The notes beneath the pieces were generated by a model that made no database searches, was not told the origin of the DNA, and worked only from the letters and a program-made list of their open reading frames with translations. The position numbers and the translations under genes are program-made. From Sorangium cellulosum (GTDB lineage Bacteria; Myxococcota_A; Polyangia; Polyangiales; Polyangiaceae), in NCBI RefSeq assembly GCF_004135735.1, contig NZ_CP012670.1, positions 3,059,501-3,123,500 of the forward strand: a stretch of DNA of 64,000 nucleotides, given 5' to 3'. Shown in pieces: positions 45,727-53,380 of the stretch (positions are counted from its first letter, which is position 1; each line of letters begins with the position of its first letter).

Positions 45727-46564
45727 GGTCGTTCTCCCTGACTTGAGCGCATCGTTCAGCGCGCACGCGCGCGCCTCGCACGCCGTCGTGCTCTTTCATG
45801 CCTCGCTGAACGACGTCGGCGACGAGGGGTGTGTGCAACGCGGGTGCCATGCGGAAAAGGCGTGGATACCGGGGCGCGCACGAGCGGGGCGGACGGAGGT
45901 CCACCCGGCGCGCCGACAGCTCGCCGCGGGTCGAGGGGCGCCCAGCCGGCGACACCCACGCCGCGTGGCGCTCGAGCCGTTCAGCTCGACAGCGCTCCTC
46001 GCCTGGCGATCCTGCCGCGCGGCAGACTGCCTCATGGCGCCTGCGCCCGCGGACCATCGCGCCTCGCCCCGAGCGCGAGCCGCCGGCGACAGGCGCGCCG
46101 GCACGGTCGGGATCGGCTGCCTGCAAACCACGGTCGAGCTCGCCCGCGACCCGTTCGCGATCTCGCAGCGCAGCGGGCCCTGACGTCCCCGTCGGGCCGC
46201 ACGCCGCTCAGCCGCGGAGCGCCCGGCCGGCGAGGAGAGCGCGCGTCCGCGACGCAGTGCGGCGGCGCGTACGGCCCGCGCCGCTGCGTCAGATCGTTCG
46301 CATGCGGACGCCGCCTCCGGGCGTAGGATCGGGCGCGGCCGGGGTGAGCCGCCTCGCCGGGACCGATCCCGCCCGCGGGCGTTCCTGCTGCCATGCCCGC
46401 CGCGGCGCCGAGCGTCGAAAACTCGACGTCCACGTGGCCCCGCGGTTGCTGAACCGCGTCGCGCCGTCGGATCGTTGAAGCGTCACGGCGACGCCACCCC
46501 ATGGTAAAGAGCCACCTGACTTCGGCGCTCACGCGCGCCACGCCTTCACTGGAACAATCCACAC
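45727..46564. other. Long non-coding divergent region
   Basis: 838 bp, the longest gene-free stretch here, between the divergent KGG and PAP2 genes. All long frames have poor composition and no ribosome site. The right end (46470-46564) includes CCCCATGGTAAAGAGCCACC and a less GC-rich patch close to the PAP2 start, likely its promoter. I saw no clear RNA hairpin, tRNA or protein gene; a small RNA could be hidden here. Confidence 0.4.
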
Positions 46565-47590
46565 ATGCATGAGAGGCTCACGACAGATTGTGGCAAGGTG
46601 GCCGGCCCCCGCGGCCTGCTCGACGTCGGGCGCGACGGCGCGCTCTGGAAGGACGTCTTACGCGGCCTGACGGCGGTCTTCGCGCTTCAGGATGTGATCA
46701 TCCTCGGATACATCGCGGCGACGACGGTCCTGCTCCTCTGGGCGGGGCCGGCAGAGATGCAGTCCGAGAGCGTGCACCGCAACCTGGCCTGCATCGCCGC
46801 CACGGTGCTCGGCTGCGTGTTCGCGCGCCGGGCCACGTTCGTGGCGCCCGTGATCCGGAGGTCCGTCTACCGGCTGGTGCTCGTCGGCATCTTCCTCCAG
46901 AACTACCTCTCGCTTCGCCACATCTTGCCGATCGTCCGGAGCGACTCCCTCGACATGGAGCTCCTCCGCGTCGATCTCTTCCTCTTCGGCGTGGAGCCCG
47001 CGCTCTGGCTGGAGCGGTTCAACACGCGGCCGATCGTGGAGTGGTTCTCCTTCTTCTACTTCAGCTATTTCTTCATCTGCTTCTTCTCGATGGTGCTGGC
47101 CATCTGGGTCGACCGCCCTGGCCGCGCCACGGCGCAGTACGCGATCGGCACCGCGCTCGTCTACTGCGTCGGTCAGCTCGGCTACATGGTGGTCCCTGCC
47201 TATGGCCCCATCGTCGCGCTGAGCGACGCGTATCAGGGGCCGGTCGACGGCGGCTTCTTCTGGGGCTGGGTGATCCGCGTCGTGCAGAGCGGCGGCGCGA
47301 TGAAGGACGTCTTCCCCTCGCTGCACACGGCGGCGCCGCTCTGGTTCGCCCTGCACACCTTCCAGCGCGCGCGCGCCGACCGGCGCCTCCTCTGGCCGGC
47401 CTCGGTGACGGCGTTCTTCTCGGCGAACATCATCGTGTCCACGATGCTCCTCCGCTGGCACTACGCGATCGACGTGGTGGCCGGCGTCGCGCTGGCGGTG
47501 GGCGCCGCGTGGGTCACCCCGCGGCTCGCCGCGTGGGAGGAGCGATTCCGCGCCGGCCTGGGCCATTCCCAGCCCTGGATCTTCCGGTGA
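46565..47590 (+). CDS. PAP2-superfamily membrane phosphatase/phosphotransferase
   Basis: 341-residue polytopic membrane protein with about six hydrophobic helices (from ~40 VFALQDVIILGYIAATTVLL onward). The PAP2 active-site motifs appear as FPSLHTAAP (motif 2, near 240-250) and RWHYAIDVVAG (motif 3, near 295-306). Motif 1 is weak or absent, as in the inositolphosphotransferase-like branch (AUR1/IPC-synthase related). That branch makes inositol-phospholipids or sphingolipid head groups; myxobacteria contain both kinds of lipids. The enzyme would act at the outer face of the inner membrane. It converges with the DUF4360 array with only 25 bp between stops. No clear ribosome site, so the start is moderately certain. 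Confidence 0.83.
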   Translation: MHERLTTDCGKVAGPRGLLDVGRDGALWKDVLRGLTAVFALQDVIILGYIAATTVLLLWAGPAEMQSESVHRNLACIAATVLGCVFARRATFVAPVIRRSVYRLVLVGIFLQNYLSLRHILPIVRSDSLDMELLRVDLFLFGVEPALWLERFNTRPIVEWFSFFYFSYFFICFFSMVLAIWVDRPGRATAQYAIGTALVYCVGQLGYMVVPAYGPIVALSDAYQGPVDGGFFWGWVIRVVQSGGAMKDVFPSLHTAAPLWFALHTFQRARADRRLLWPASVTAFFSANIIVSTMLLRWHYAIDVVAGVALAVGAAWVTPRLAAWEERFRAGLGHSQPWIFR

Positions 47591-47615
47591 GCGCGCGCGC
47601 GGGGGGGTGGTGCGG

Positions 47616-48248
47616 TCAGCACCGCCTCCAGCGCAGGTTGAGCTGCAGGTCGAACGTCCCGTCGTGTTGCTCCACCGTGATGAGGCCCGAGCTCGACCGG
47701 TCTTGCCGGTTGCTCACCTCGACCGTCGCCAGGACGTTGACCGGCAGCGCGCCGCGGCGCGCGCAGGGCGACCAGCGCGCGGTGTCGAACTGGCGGAGGA
47801 GCTCGAAGTCCTCCGTCGCGAACCCCGTGAGCTCGACCTCGGCCGAGGACGACGGGGTCCCGGGGAAATTGTACCGCGCCCCCATCCTGGCGCTCACGCG
47901 CGGGCCCAGGATCGCGTTGCCGCGGTAGACCACGCTGGCCGCCGTGAAGCTCCAGCCCTCCGGGTAGCGCAGGTGCACGCTCACGTTGCACCGCGAGCGC
48001 CCCTCGGAGGGCGAGGCGCTGGGGCCCGCCTGGGCGTTGAACTCGGTGAAGACGATGATGAACGCCGTGCCTCCCCCGACGATCTGCGCGTCGGCCGTCC
48101 CCTGCCGGCACCCCGTCCCGCGGTACATGAGGCGCTCGATACGCACGCCCTCGGGGCGCTCCTGGGCCCTCGCCCTGCCCGCGGGCGCCGCGCAGAACAG
48201 GCCCGCCGCGAGCGCCGCCACGGCGCCGTGACACGTCGCCTTCTTCAT
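47616..48248 (-). CDS. DUF4360 secreted protein, paralogue A
   Basis: 210 residues, last gene of a four-gene paralogous array. Signal peptide ends RARAQ. The mature domain has the DUF4360 pattern: YRGTGCRQGTADAQIV, NAQAGPSASPSE, Cys, RYPEGWSFTAASVVYRGNAIL, RYNFPGTPSSSAEVELTG, PC and a final LNLRWRRC. Four Cys positions are shared with paralogues B and D, implying two disulfides. DUF4360 proteins are found in bacteria and fungi as small secreted proteins of unknown function. ATG 48248 is preceded by GGGGGG; it lies 14 bp after the stop of paralogue B. An alternative ATG lies 21 bases upstream. Confidence 0.87.
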   Translation of the reverse strand: MKKATCHGAVAALAAGLFCAAPAGRARAQERPEGVRIERLMYRGTGCRQGTADAQIVGGGTAFIIVFTEFNAQAGPSASPSEGRSRCNVSVHLRYPEGWSFTAASVVYRGNAILGPRVSARMGARYNFPGTPSSSAEVELTGFATEDFELLRQFDTARWSPCARRGALPVNVLATVEVSNRQDRSSSGLITVEQHDGTFDLQLNLRWRRC

Positions 48249-48262
48249 GGCGTCGATCCCCC

Positions 48263-48880
48263 CTAGCATCGCTGCCAGCTCAGGTTGAGGATCACCTTGA
48301 ACGTCCCGTCCGTCTGCTCCACGGTCAGGAGGGCAGTCCGCGACGGGGCCGCCGTGTTGTTCACCCGGCCGTTCGCGGCGATCGTCATGGGCAGGACGCT
48401 GCCTCCGCAGGGCGCCCACGCCTGCTGCTCGAGCGCCCTGCGGGTCTCGAAGTCGCCGAGCCGCGGACCGACGAGGTTCAGGTCCTGCAAGACCGAGGGG
48501 TGGCCGGGGAAGGAGTACCGGAAGCGCAGGTTCGCCAGCGTGCCGGGGCCGAGGGACACGTTGCCGCGGTACACGACGCTCGCCACCGAGTAGGTCCAGC
48601 CAGCGGGATAGCTCAGGGAGACGGTGAGGGTGCAGGCCTTCGACGTCTGCGTGAGGGGCACGCCGGGGCCGGCCTGCGCCTGGAACCTCCGGTAGGTCAC
48701 GAGGAACGCCGTCCTGTCGTCGATGACGTCCACGTCCGCCGTGCCGGCGGGGCACCCGGTGCCGAAATACGTGATCCGGTCGATGGTGACCCTGCCCGGC
48801 GCCTGCGCCGCCGCCGGGCTCGCGGAGGCGAGCGCCGCGACGCCCGCGAGGAGACCGAGAACGCCGATGTGGATCTTCAT
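48263..48880 (-). CDS. DUF4360 secreted protein, paralogue B
   Basis: 205 residues. Signal peptide 1-25 (ends SPAAA). Domain landmarks: YFGTGCPAGTADVDVIDDRT, FQAQAGPGVPLTQTSKACTL, SYPAGWTYSVASVVYRGNVSL, RYSFPGHPSVLQDLNLVGP, the WAPC Cys and LNLSWQRC at the end. It is closest by eye to paralogue D. Spacing to the next gene (A) is 14 bp, to C 79 bp, consistent with one transcript from D to A. The substrate or ligand is unknown; no catalytic triad is visible. Confidence 0.88.
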   Translation of the reverse strand: MKIHIGVLGLLAGVAALASASPAAAQAPGRVTIDRITYFGTGCPAGTADVDVIDDRTAFLVTYRRFQAQAGPGVPLTQTSKACTLTVSLSYPAGWTYSVASVVYRGNVSLGPGTLANLRFRYSFPGHPSVLQDLNLVGPRLGDFETRRALEQQAWAPCGGSVLPMTIAANGRVNNTAAPSRTALLTVEQTDGTFKVILNLSWQRC

Positions 48881-48959
48881 GTCGCACCCCCATCGATGAA
48901 CCTGGGGCCGTCGCGGCGCGTGGCAATCACGGACGTGCTCGCCGGACGAGCGCGCGGCT

Positions 48960-49604
48960 TCACCGCGAGCACCGGCTCCAGGTGAGCTCGTAGACGATGG
49001 CGGACGGGCCGCCGGCGCTCATGAGACCGACGCCGCGGGGCTCGAGGAGGTTCGACGCCGCCACCGTGGTGTGGAGGAAGAGCGGTCGGTCGAGGTTGCA
49101 GAGCGAATGAACCGCCTCCGGGCCGAAATCGCTGCCGATGCGGTACCGGCCGCGGTGCGGTCCGTGGAGCTCCGCCATGCGCGCGGGCGCCCGCGTGCCG
49201 AGGAACCATGTGCGGGTCATGTGTCGTCCGGTCACGCCCGCTTGCAGGTAGGCGACCCCCCGGTACGTCGCGCGCCGGAGGGCGACGCGATGGCCGAGGG
49301 GAATGCGCAGGTCGAGCTGCATTTGACAGGTGCGCCCCGCCGCGGCGGACCCCGGGCCGACGAGCACCGTGAGCAGCCCCGGATCGAGGTCCACGACGAG
49401 GGCCTGCCCGTCGGGCGTGAACGCCACGTTCACCGTCTCCGGACCTGGACACGCGGCCCCCCGCGCGATGATCTTCTCCACGGCAAAGCTCCCGGGCGGC
49501 GGCGCAACAGGCCCCTCGGCGACCTGCGCGGCCGCTCTCCCCGAGAGCGCGGCCGCCGCCGCGGCGGCGAGGACGAGGGTTCCGCGCGAGCCTGATCGCC
49601 TCAT
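48960..49604 (-). CDS. DUF4360-like secreted protein, divergent paralogue C
   Basis: 214 residues. Signal peptide ends RAAAQ. It shares the frame of the family (IIARGAACPGPETVNVAF, RTCQMQLDLRIPLGHRVALRRATYRGVAYL, YELTWSRCSR). It has lost the AQAGPG loop and the TEQTDGTFK segment of the siblings, and has an inserted His/Arg-rich stretch (MAELHGPHRGRYRIG) and an extra VHSLCNLDRP Cys context. It is therefore the fastest-changing member of the array. ATG 49604 has GGAGGAGG upstream; a longer frame to 49637 has no ribosome site. Confidence 0.82.
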   Translation of the reverse strand: MRRSGSRGTLVLAAAAAAALSGRAAAQVAEGPVAPPPGSFAVEKIIARGAACPGPETVNVAFTPDGQALVVDLDPGLLTVLVGPGSAAAGRTCQMQLDLRIPLGHRVALRRATYRGVAYLQAGVTGRHMTRTWFLGTRAPARMAELHGPHRGRYRIGSDFGPEAVHSLCNLDRPLFLHTTVAASNLLEPRGVGLMSAGGPSAIVYELTWSRCSR

Positions 49605-49659
49605 GGGCCTCCTCCACCGCGGGAAACGGTCCCGCACGCGGCCGCCGCGGCCGCGCTCG

Positions 49660-50280
49660 TCACCGGCCGGAGCAGCGCCGCCACCGCAGGTTGAGCTTCG
49701 TCTTGAACTTGCCGTCGGTCTGCTCCGTGGTGACGAGGCCCGTGGAATCCGGGTTCCTCGAGAGGAGCTGCGCGGTGCCCGTCGCGATCAGCGTGGCCCG
49801 CCCGGTGCACGGCGCCCAGGAGAACATCCGGAGCGGATTGTCCAGCTCGAAGTCGGCGAGCATCGGTCCACGCAGCGTGACATCGTCGGAGATCGAGCGC
49901 TCGCCCGGGAAATTGTAGCGCGCCCGGAACCTCGCGGAGACGCCCCGCTGGAGGGTCGCATTGCCGCGATAAGCGATGTTCGCGACCGTGAACGTCCAGC
50001 CCTTCGGGTATTCGACGTCGAGCAGGAGATTGCAGAATTTCGAGGACTCCGTGAGGGGAATACCGGGCCCCACCTGCGCCTGGAAGACGTCGTAGGTGAC
50101 CAGGAAGGCCGTCTTGCCGTCGACGATATCGATCGTCGCCGTGCCGGCGGGGCACGCCGATCCGCGATACTCGACGCGCTGGAGCCGCGTGAACTCCGGC
50201 GCCTGTGCGCTCGCCGTGCTCGCGAGGACGACGGTGGAGAAGGCGGCCAGGAAACTCAGGATGCCGACGCGCTTGTTCAT
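49660..50280 (-). CDS. DUF4360 secreted protein, paralogue D
   Basis: 206 residues, first gene of the array. Signal peptide 1-25 (ends STASA). Motifs YRGSACPAGTATIDIVDGKT, FQAQVGPGIPLTESSKFCNLL, YPKGWTFTVANIAYRGNATL, RYNFPGERSISDDVTLRGP, APC and LNLRWRRC are all present. ATG 50280 follows AAAGGTGG; ATG 50289 is an in-frame alternative. The promoter for the operon should lie in the 568 bp upstream, shared with the divergent GH67 gene. The gene is slightly less GC-rich than A-C. Confidence 0.88.
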   Translation of the reverse strand: MNKRVGILSFLAAFSTVVLASTASAQAPEFTRLQRVEYRGSACPAGTATIDIVDGKTAFLVTYDVFQAQVGPGIPLTESSKFCNLLLDVEYPKGWTFTVANIAYRGNATLQRGVSARFRARYNFPGERSISDDVTLRGPMLADFELDNPLRMFSWAPCTGRATLIATGTAQLLSRNPDSTGLVTTEQTDGKFKTKLNLRWRRCSGR

Positions 50281-50848
50281 GGTATCCACCTTTCCGCGGA
50301 GAGGACGTGCCCCGCCCGCGGCTGCGTCCGGAAGGACAGCGCAGGACCGCCGAGCTCATGGTCAGTGGTCCCGTGCGTGTACATGGGACCGGCCGTCCAC
50401 GTCGCAAGTATCAGGCTCGAGGAAACCGGCTTGTGTGTCTCGGCCACGAGGATCTCGCGCTGCGATGTTGCGGGCAGATCGAGAGGAGATGGGCGAAGCC
50501 GGGCCGCGCTGGACGAGCTCCCGCAGGCTGGCCGTGGGGCGAGGGCAGCCCCGTTCGACTCGGGGACACGTTATAGGTACGGTGTCGCTTTTCCAGGCAG
50601 AGGGCGAGCGCGAAAGGAATCTTCTGTCATCGCGAAATTCGGGGCCAGGGGCGCCGGAGGCGACCGGGAGCCTCGAGTGTCAACCCGAGGCGATCACCGC
50701 GGTTCATTCTTGACTTTGAAAATGCATTTGCCTTTCCTTCTCCCTGGACCCCTCCCCGGAAAGGCTGCTGCAGATGGCGCTTCCTGCGAATGCGAAGAAC
50801 GAGAGCTCATGTTGCGCGGATCGGCCGCCCGCCCGACGGTCCCGTTCG
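50281..50848. other. Divergent regulatory region, DUF4360 array / GH67
   Basis: 568 bp. A conspicuous low-GC patch at 50700-50735 contains TTGACTTTGAAAATGCATTT, a good -35 word (TTGACT 50710-50715) about 140 bp before the GH67 start. The -10 is not clear. A TTATAGGTAC word lies at 50571-50580. No dyad operator was recognised. The in-frame upstream extension of GH67 (ATG 50774) runs through the end of this region. Confidence 0.45.
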
Positions 50849-53317
50849 ATGACGTCTCCGAGGGGGCCGCTCCTTCTCGTCGGGCTCCTCGGCGTCGCGC
50901 TCGCGAGCGCCTGCTCGTCGGGCGGCGCCGAGGGGCCGAACGAGACGACCGGTGGTGGGGGCGGCGCCGGGAGTGGCCAGAGCGGCGCTGGCGCCGGGTC
51001 GAGCTCGGGGGGAGGCTCCACCGGCGGCGCGGGCGCGGCCAGCGCGAGCGCCGGCTCGGGCGGCGGCGCCTCGGTCGGCCAGGGCGGCATGGGCGCGGGA
51101 GGGACGGACGGGGCCGGGAACACGGGCGGAATGGGCTCCGACGAGGAGTACCCCGTGCCGGGCTCCCTGCCGGACGAGGACGGGGCGGCCCTCTGGCTCA
51201 GGTATCCAGAGCTCCCGATTCCGGAGCGCCTCGCGGAGTATCAGGCTGCTTTCAAGCGCGTGGTCAAGTCGGGGAGCGGGGCGAGCCTCGACATCGCCGA
51301 GGCCGAGCTCGTCAAAGGCCTGGGCGGCTTGACGGGCGGAGCGGTCGAGACCGGCGCGGCCGTCGAGGGCCCGGGCGCCGTGGTGATCGGGACGGCCACC
51401 GCGGACCTCATCAAGGACCTGCCGCTCGCGGCGCGCCTCGGGGCCCTGGGCCCCGAGGGCTACCTCGTTGAGGCCGCGGACGTGGGGGGCCAGCCGGCGA
51501 TCGTCGTGGCGGGCAACACGGAGGTGGGCGTGCTCTATGGCGCGTTCGCGCTCCTCCGGCACGCCCAGACGCACAGCGCGCTCGCGGGGCTGCCGCTCAC
51601 GAGCTCTCCCAGGATCAAGCACCGCATCCTGAACCACTGGGATAACCTCGATCGCTCCGTGGAGCGCGGCTACGCGGGCCGCTCCATCTGGGACTGGAGC
51701 GCGCTGCCGGGCACGCTCTCCCCCCGTTACAAGGACTATGCGAGGGCCAACGCCTCCCTCGGCATCAACGGGACCGTGCTCACGAACGTGAACGCCAACG
51801 CGCAGGTCCTGACGCCGTCGTACCTCGTGAAGGTCAAGGCGCTCGCCGACGTCTTCCGCCCTTATGGCATCAAGGTCTACCTCACGGCCCGCTTCAGCGC
51901 GCCGCGTGAGATCGGCAATCTGAGCACGGCCGATCCGACCAACGCCAGCGTGAAGCAGTGGTGGACCAGCAAGGTCAACGAGATCTACCAGCAGATCCCC
52001 GACTTCGGCGGCTTCCTGGTGAAGGCGAACTCCGAGGGGCAGCCCGGGCCGCAGGATTACGGGCGGACCCACGCCGACGGCGCCAACATGCTCGCCGACG
52101 CCGTCGCGCCGCACGGGGGCATCGTGATGTGGCGCGCCTTCGTTTACTCGGACGCCAGCCCCCCGGACCGCATCAAGGAGGCCTACGAGGAGTTCAAGCC
52201 GCTGGACGGCAAGTTCCGGGACAACGTCCTCGTGCAGGCCAAGAACGGCCCCCTCGATTTCCAGCCCCGGGAGCCGTTCCATCCGCTGTTCGGCGCCATG
52301 CCCGAGACGCCCCTGGCCCTCGAGCTCCAGATCACGAAGGAGTACCTCGGCGAGGATACGCACCTCGCCTACCTCGGCCCGCTCTACGAGGAGGTCCTCG
52401 CGGCGGACACCTACGCGGACGGCGAGGGCTCGACCGTGGCGCGGGTCATCGACGGCAGCCTCCACGGCCATGAGACCACCGCGATCGCGGGCGTGTCCAA
52501 CGTCGGCGACGACGTGAACTGGACCGGGTCCCACATGAACCAGGCGAACTGGTACGTGTTCGGACGCATGGCGTGGAACCCAGACTCCTCCGCGGAGACC
52601 ATCGCCGAAGAGTGGGTTCGTCAGACCTTCTCGAACGACCGCGTCGTCGTCGAGCCGGTCGTTCAGATGATGATGGGCTCCCACCAGGCGCTCGTCGACT
52701 ACATGACGCCCCTCGGCCTGGTCCACATCATGGGCAGCGACCATCACTACGGGCCGGCGCCGTGGGTGAGCAACCTGGGCCGCGCGGAGTGGAACCCGGT
52801 CTACTATCACAAGGCGGACGCGAACGGCATCGGCTTCGACCGCACCTCGTCGGGCAGCAACGCCGTCGCGCAGTACTTCGCGCCGGTGGGGCAGGCGTTC
52901 GGGAGCCGGGACACGGTGTCCGATGATTTCCTGCTCTTCTTCCACCGCGTCGGCTGGAAAGACGAGCTGAGCTCGGGGCGAACGCTCTGGGAGGAGCTCG
53001 TCCACCGTTACAGCCACGGCGTCGACGAGGTCGCGGTCATGCGAGAAGCGTGGAAGTCCGTCGAGGGCCGCATCGACGACAAGCGCTTCGCCGAGGTGGC
53101 CGACTTCCTGGAGATCCAGCACTACGAGGCGCGCTGGTGGCGGGACGCGTGCCTCGCGTACTTCGGCCAGGTGTCGAAGCTCCAGGTCCCGAGCGGCTAC
53201 GCCCCCCTGGCGAGCTCGCTGAGCTTCTACCAGGGGCTCCGCTGCCCGGCCAACGCGGCGAAGCCCCGCTGCTCGCAGGTCTACACGGGGGATCCGTCTC
53301 CGGCCATCCTCCCCTGA
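50849..53317 (+). CDS. GH67 alpha-glucuronidase, lipoprotein form
   Basis: 822 residues from ATG 50849. Signal/lipobox ASAC (about residue 22), Gly/Ser linker to ~105, then a complete GH67 enzyme: N-terminal beta domain, (beta/alpha)8 barrel and C-terminal helical domain. It removes 4-O-methyl-glucuronic acid from xylo-oligosaccharide ends. The catalytic carboxylates are conserved by motif and spacing: E396 in KANSEGQPGPQDYGRTHADG, D470 in NGPLDFQPREPFHPLFG and E498 in LELQITKEYLG. The spacings (74 and 28) agree with those of the Cellvibrio enzyme as I recall it. A longer start at 50774 has an AAAGG-like site but would bury the signal peptide; this choice is uncertain. Convergent with GH43. 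Confidence 0.9.
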   Translation: MTSPRGPLLLVGLLGVALASACSSGGAEGPNETTGGGGGAGSGQSGAGAGSSSGGGSTGGAGAASASAGSGGGASVGQGGMGAGGTDGAGNTGGMGSDEEYPVPGSLPDEDGAALWLRYPELPIPERLAEYQAAFKRVVKSGSGASLDIAEAELVKGLGGLTGGAVETGAAVEGPGAVVIGTATADLIKDLPLAARLGALGPEGYLVEAADVGGQPAIVVAGNTEVGVLYGAFALLRHAQTHSALAGLPLTSSPRIKHRILNHWDNLDRSVERGYAGRSIWDWSALPGTLSPRYKDYARANASLGINGTVLTNVNANAQVLTPSYLVKVKALADVFRPYGIKVYLTARFSAPREIGNLSTADPTNASVKQWWTSKVNEIYQQIPDFGGFLVKANSEGQPGPQDYGRTHADGANMLADAVAPHGGIVMWRAFVYSDASPPDRIKEAYEEFKPLDGKFRDNVLVQAKNGPLDFQPREPFHPLFGAMPETPLALELQITKEYLGEDTHLAYLGPLYEEVLAADTYADGEGSTVARVIDGSLHGHETTAIAGVSNVGDDVNWTGSHMNQANWYVFGRMAWNPDSSAETIAEEWVRQTFSNDRVVVEPVVQMMMGSHQALVDYMTPLGLVHIMGSDHHYGPAPWVSNLGRAEWNPVYYHKADANGIGFDRTSSGSNAVAQYFAPVGQAFGSRDTVSDDFLLFFHRVGWKDELSSGRTLWEELVHRYSHGVDEVAVMREAWKSVEGRIDDKRFAEVADFLEIQHYEARWWRDACLAYFGQVSKLQVPSGYAPLASSLSFYQGLRCPANAAKPRCSQVYTGDPSPAILP

Positions 53318-53329
53318 GGGGAGGAGCCC

Positions 53330-53355
53330 GCCCTTGGCGGCATGGCGGTTCGCTT
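53330..53355. repeat. Inverted-repeat element, family 1, half copy b
   Basis: CCCTTGGCGGCATGGCGGTT plus CGC between the convergent GH67 and GH43 stops (53317 and 53381). It matches one arm of family 1. The next bases (53355-53380, GCCGACTTCTCGCAGTAGAG) also match the flank of copy c at 55876-55896, so more than the arm is shared. Here no second arm is present. Confidence 0.65.
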
Positions 53356-53380
53356 TCCAGGCCGACTTCTCGCAGTAGAG

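Noticed and set aside
45725..46183. Plus-strand frame of 152 residues in the long intergenic region
   Set aside because: Composition is that of random GC-rich DNA, several overlapping frames of equal length exist, and no conserved motif is seen.
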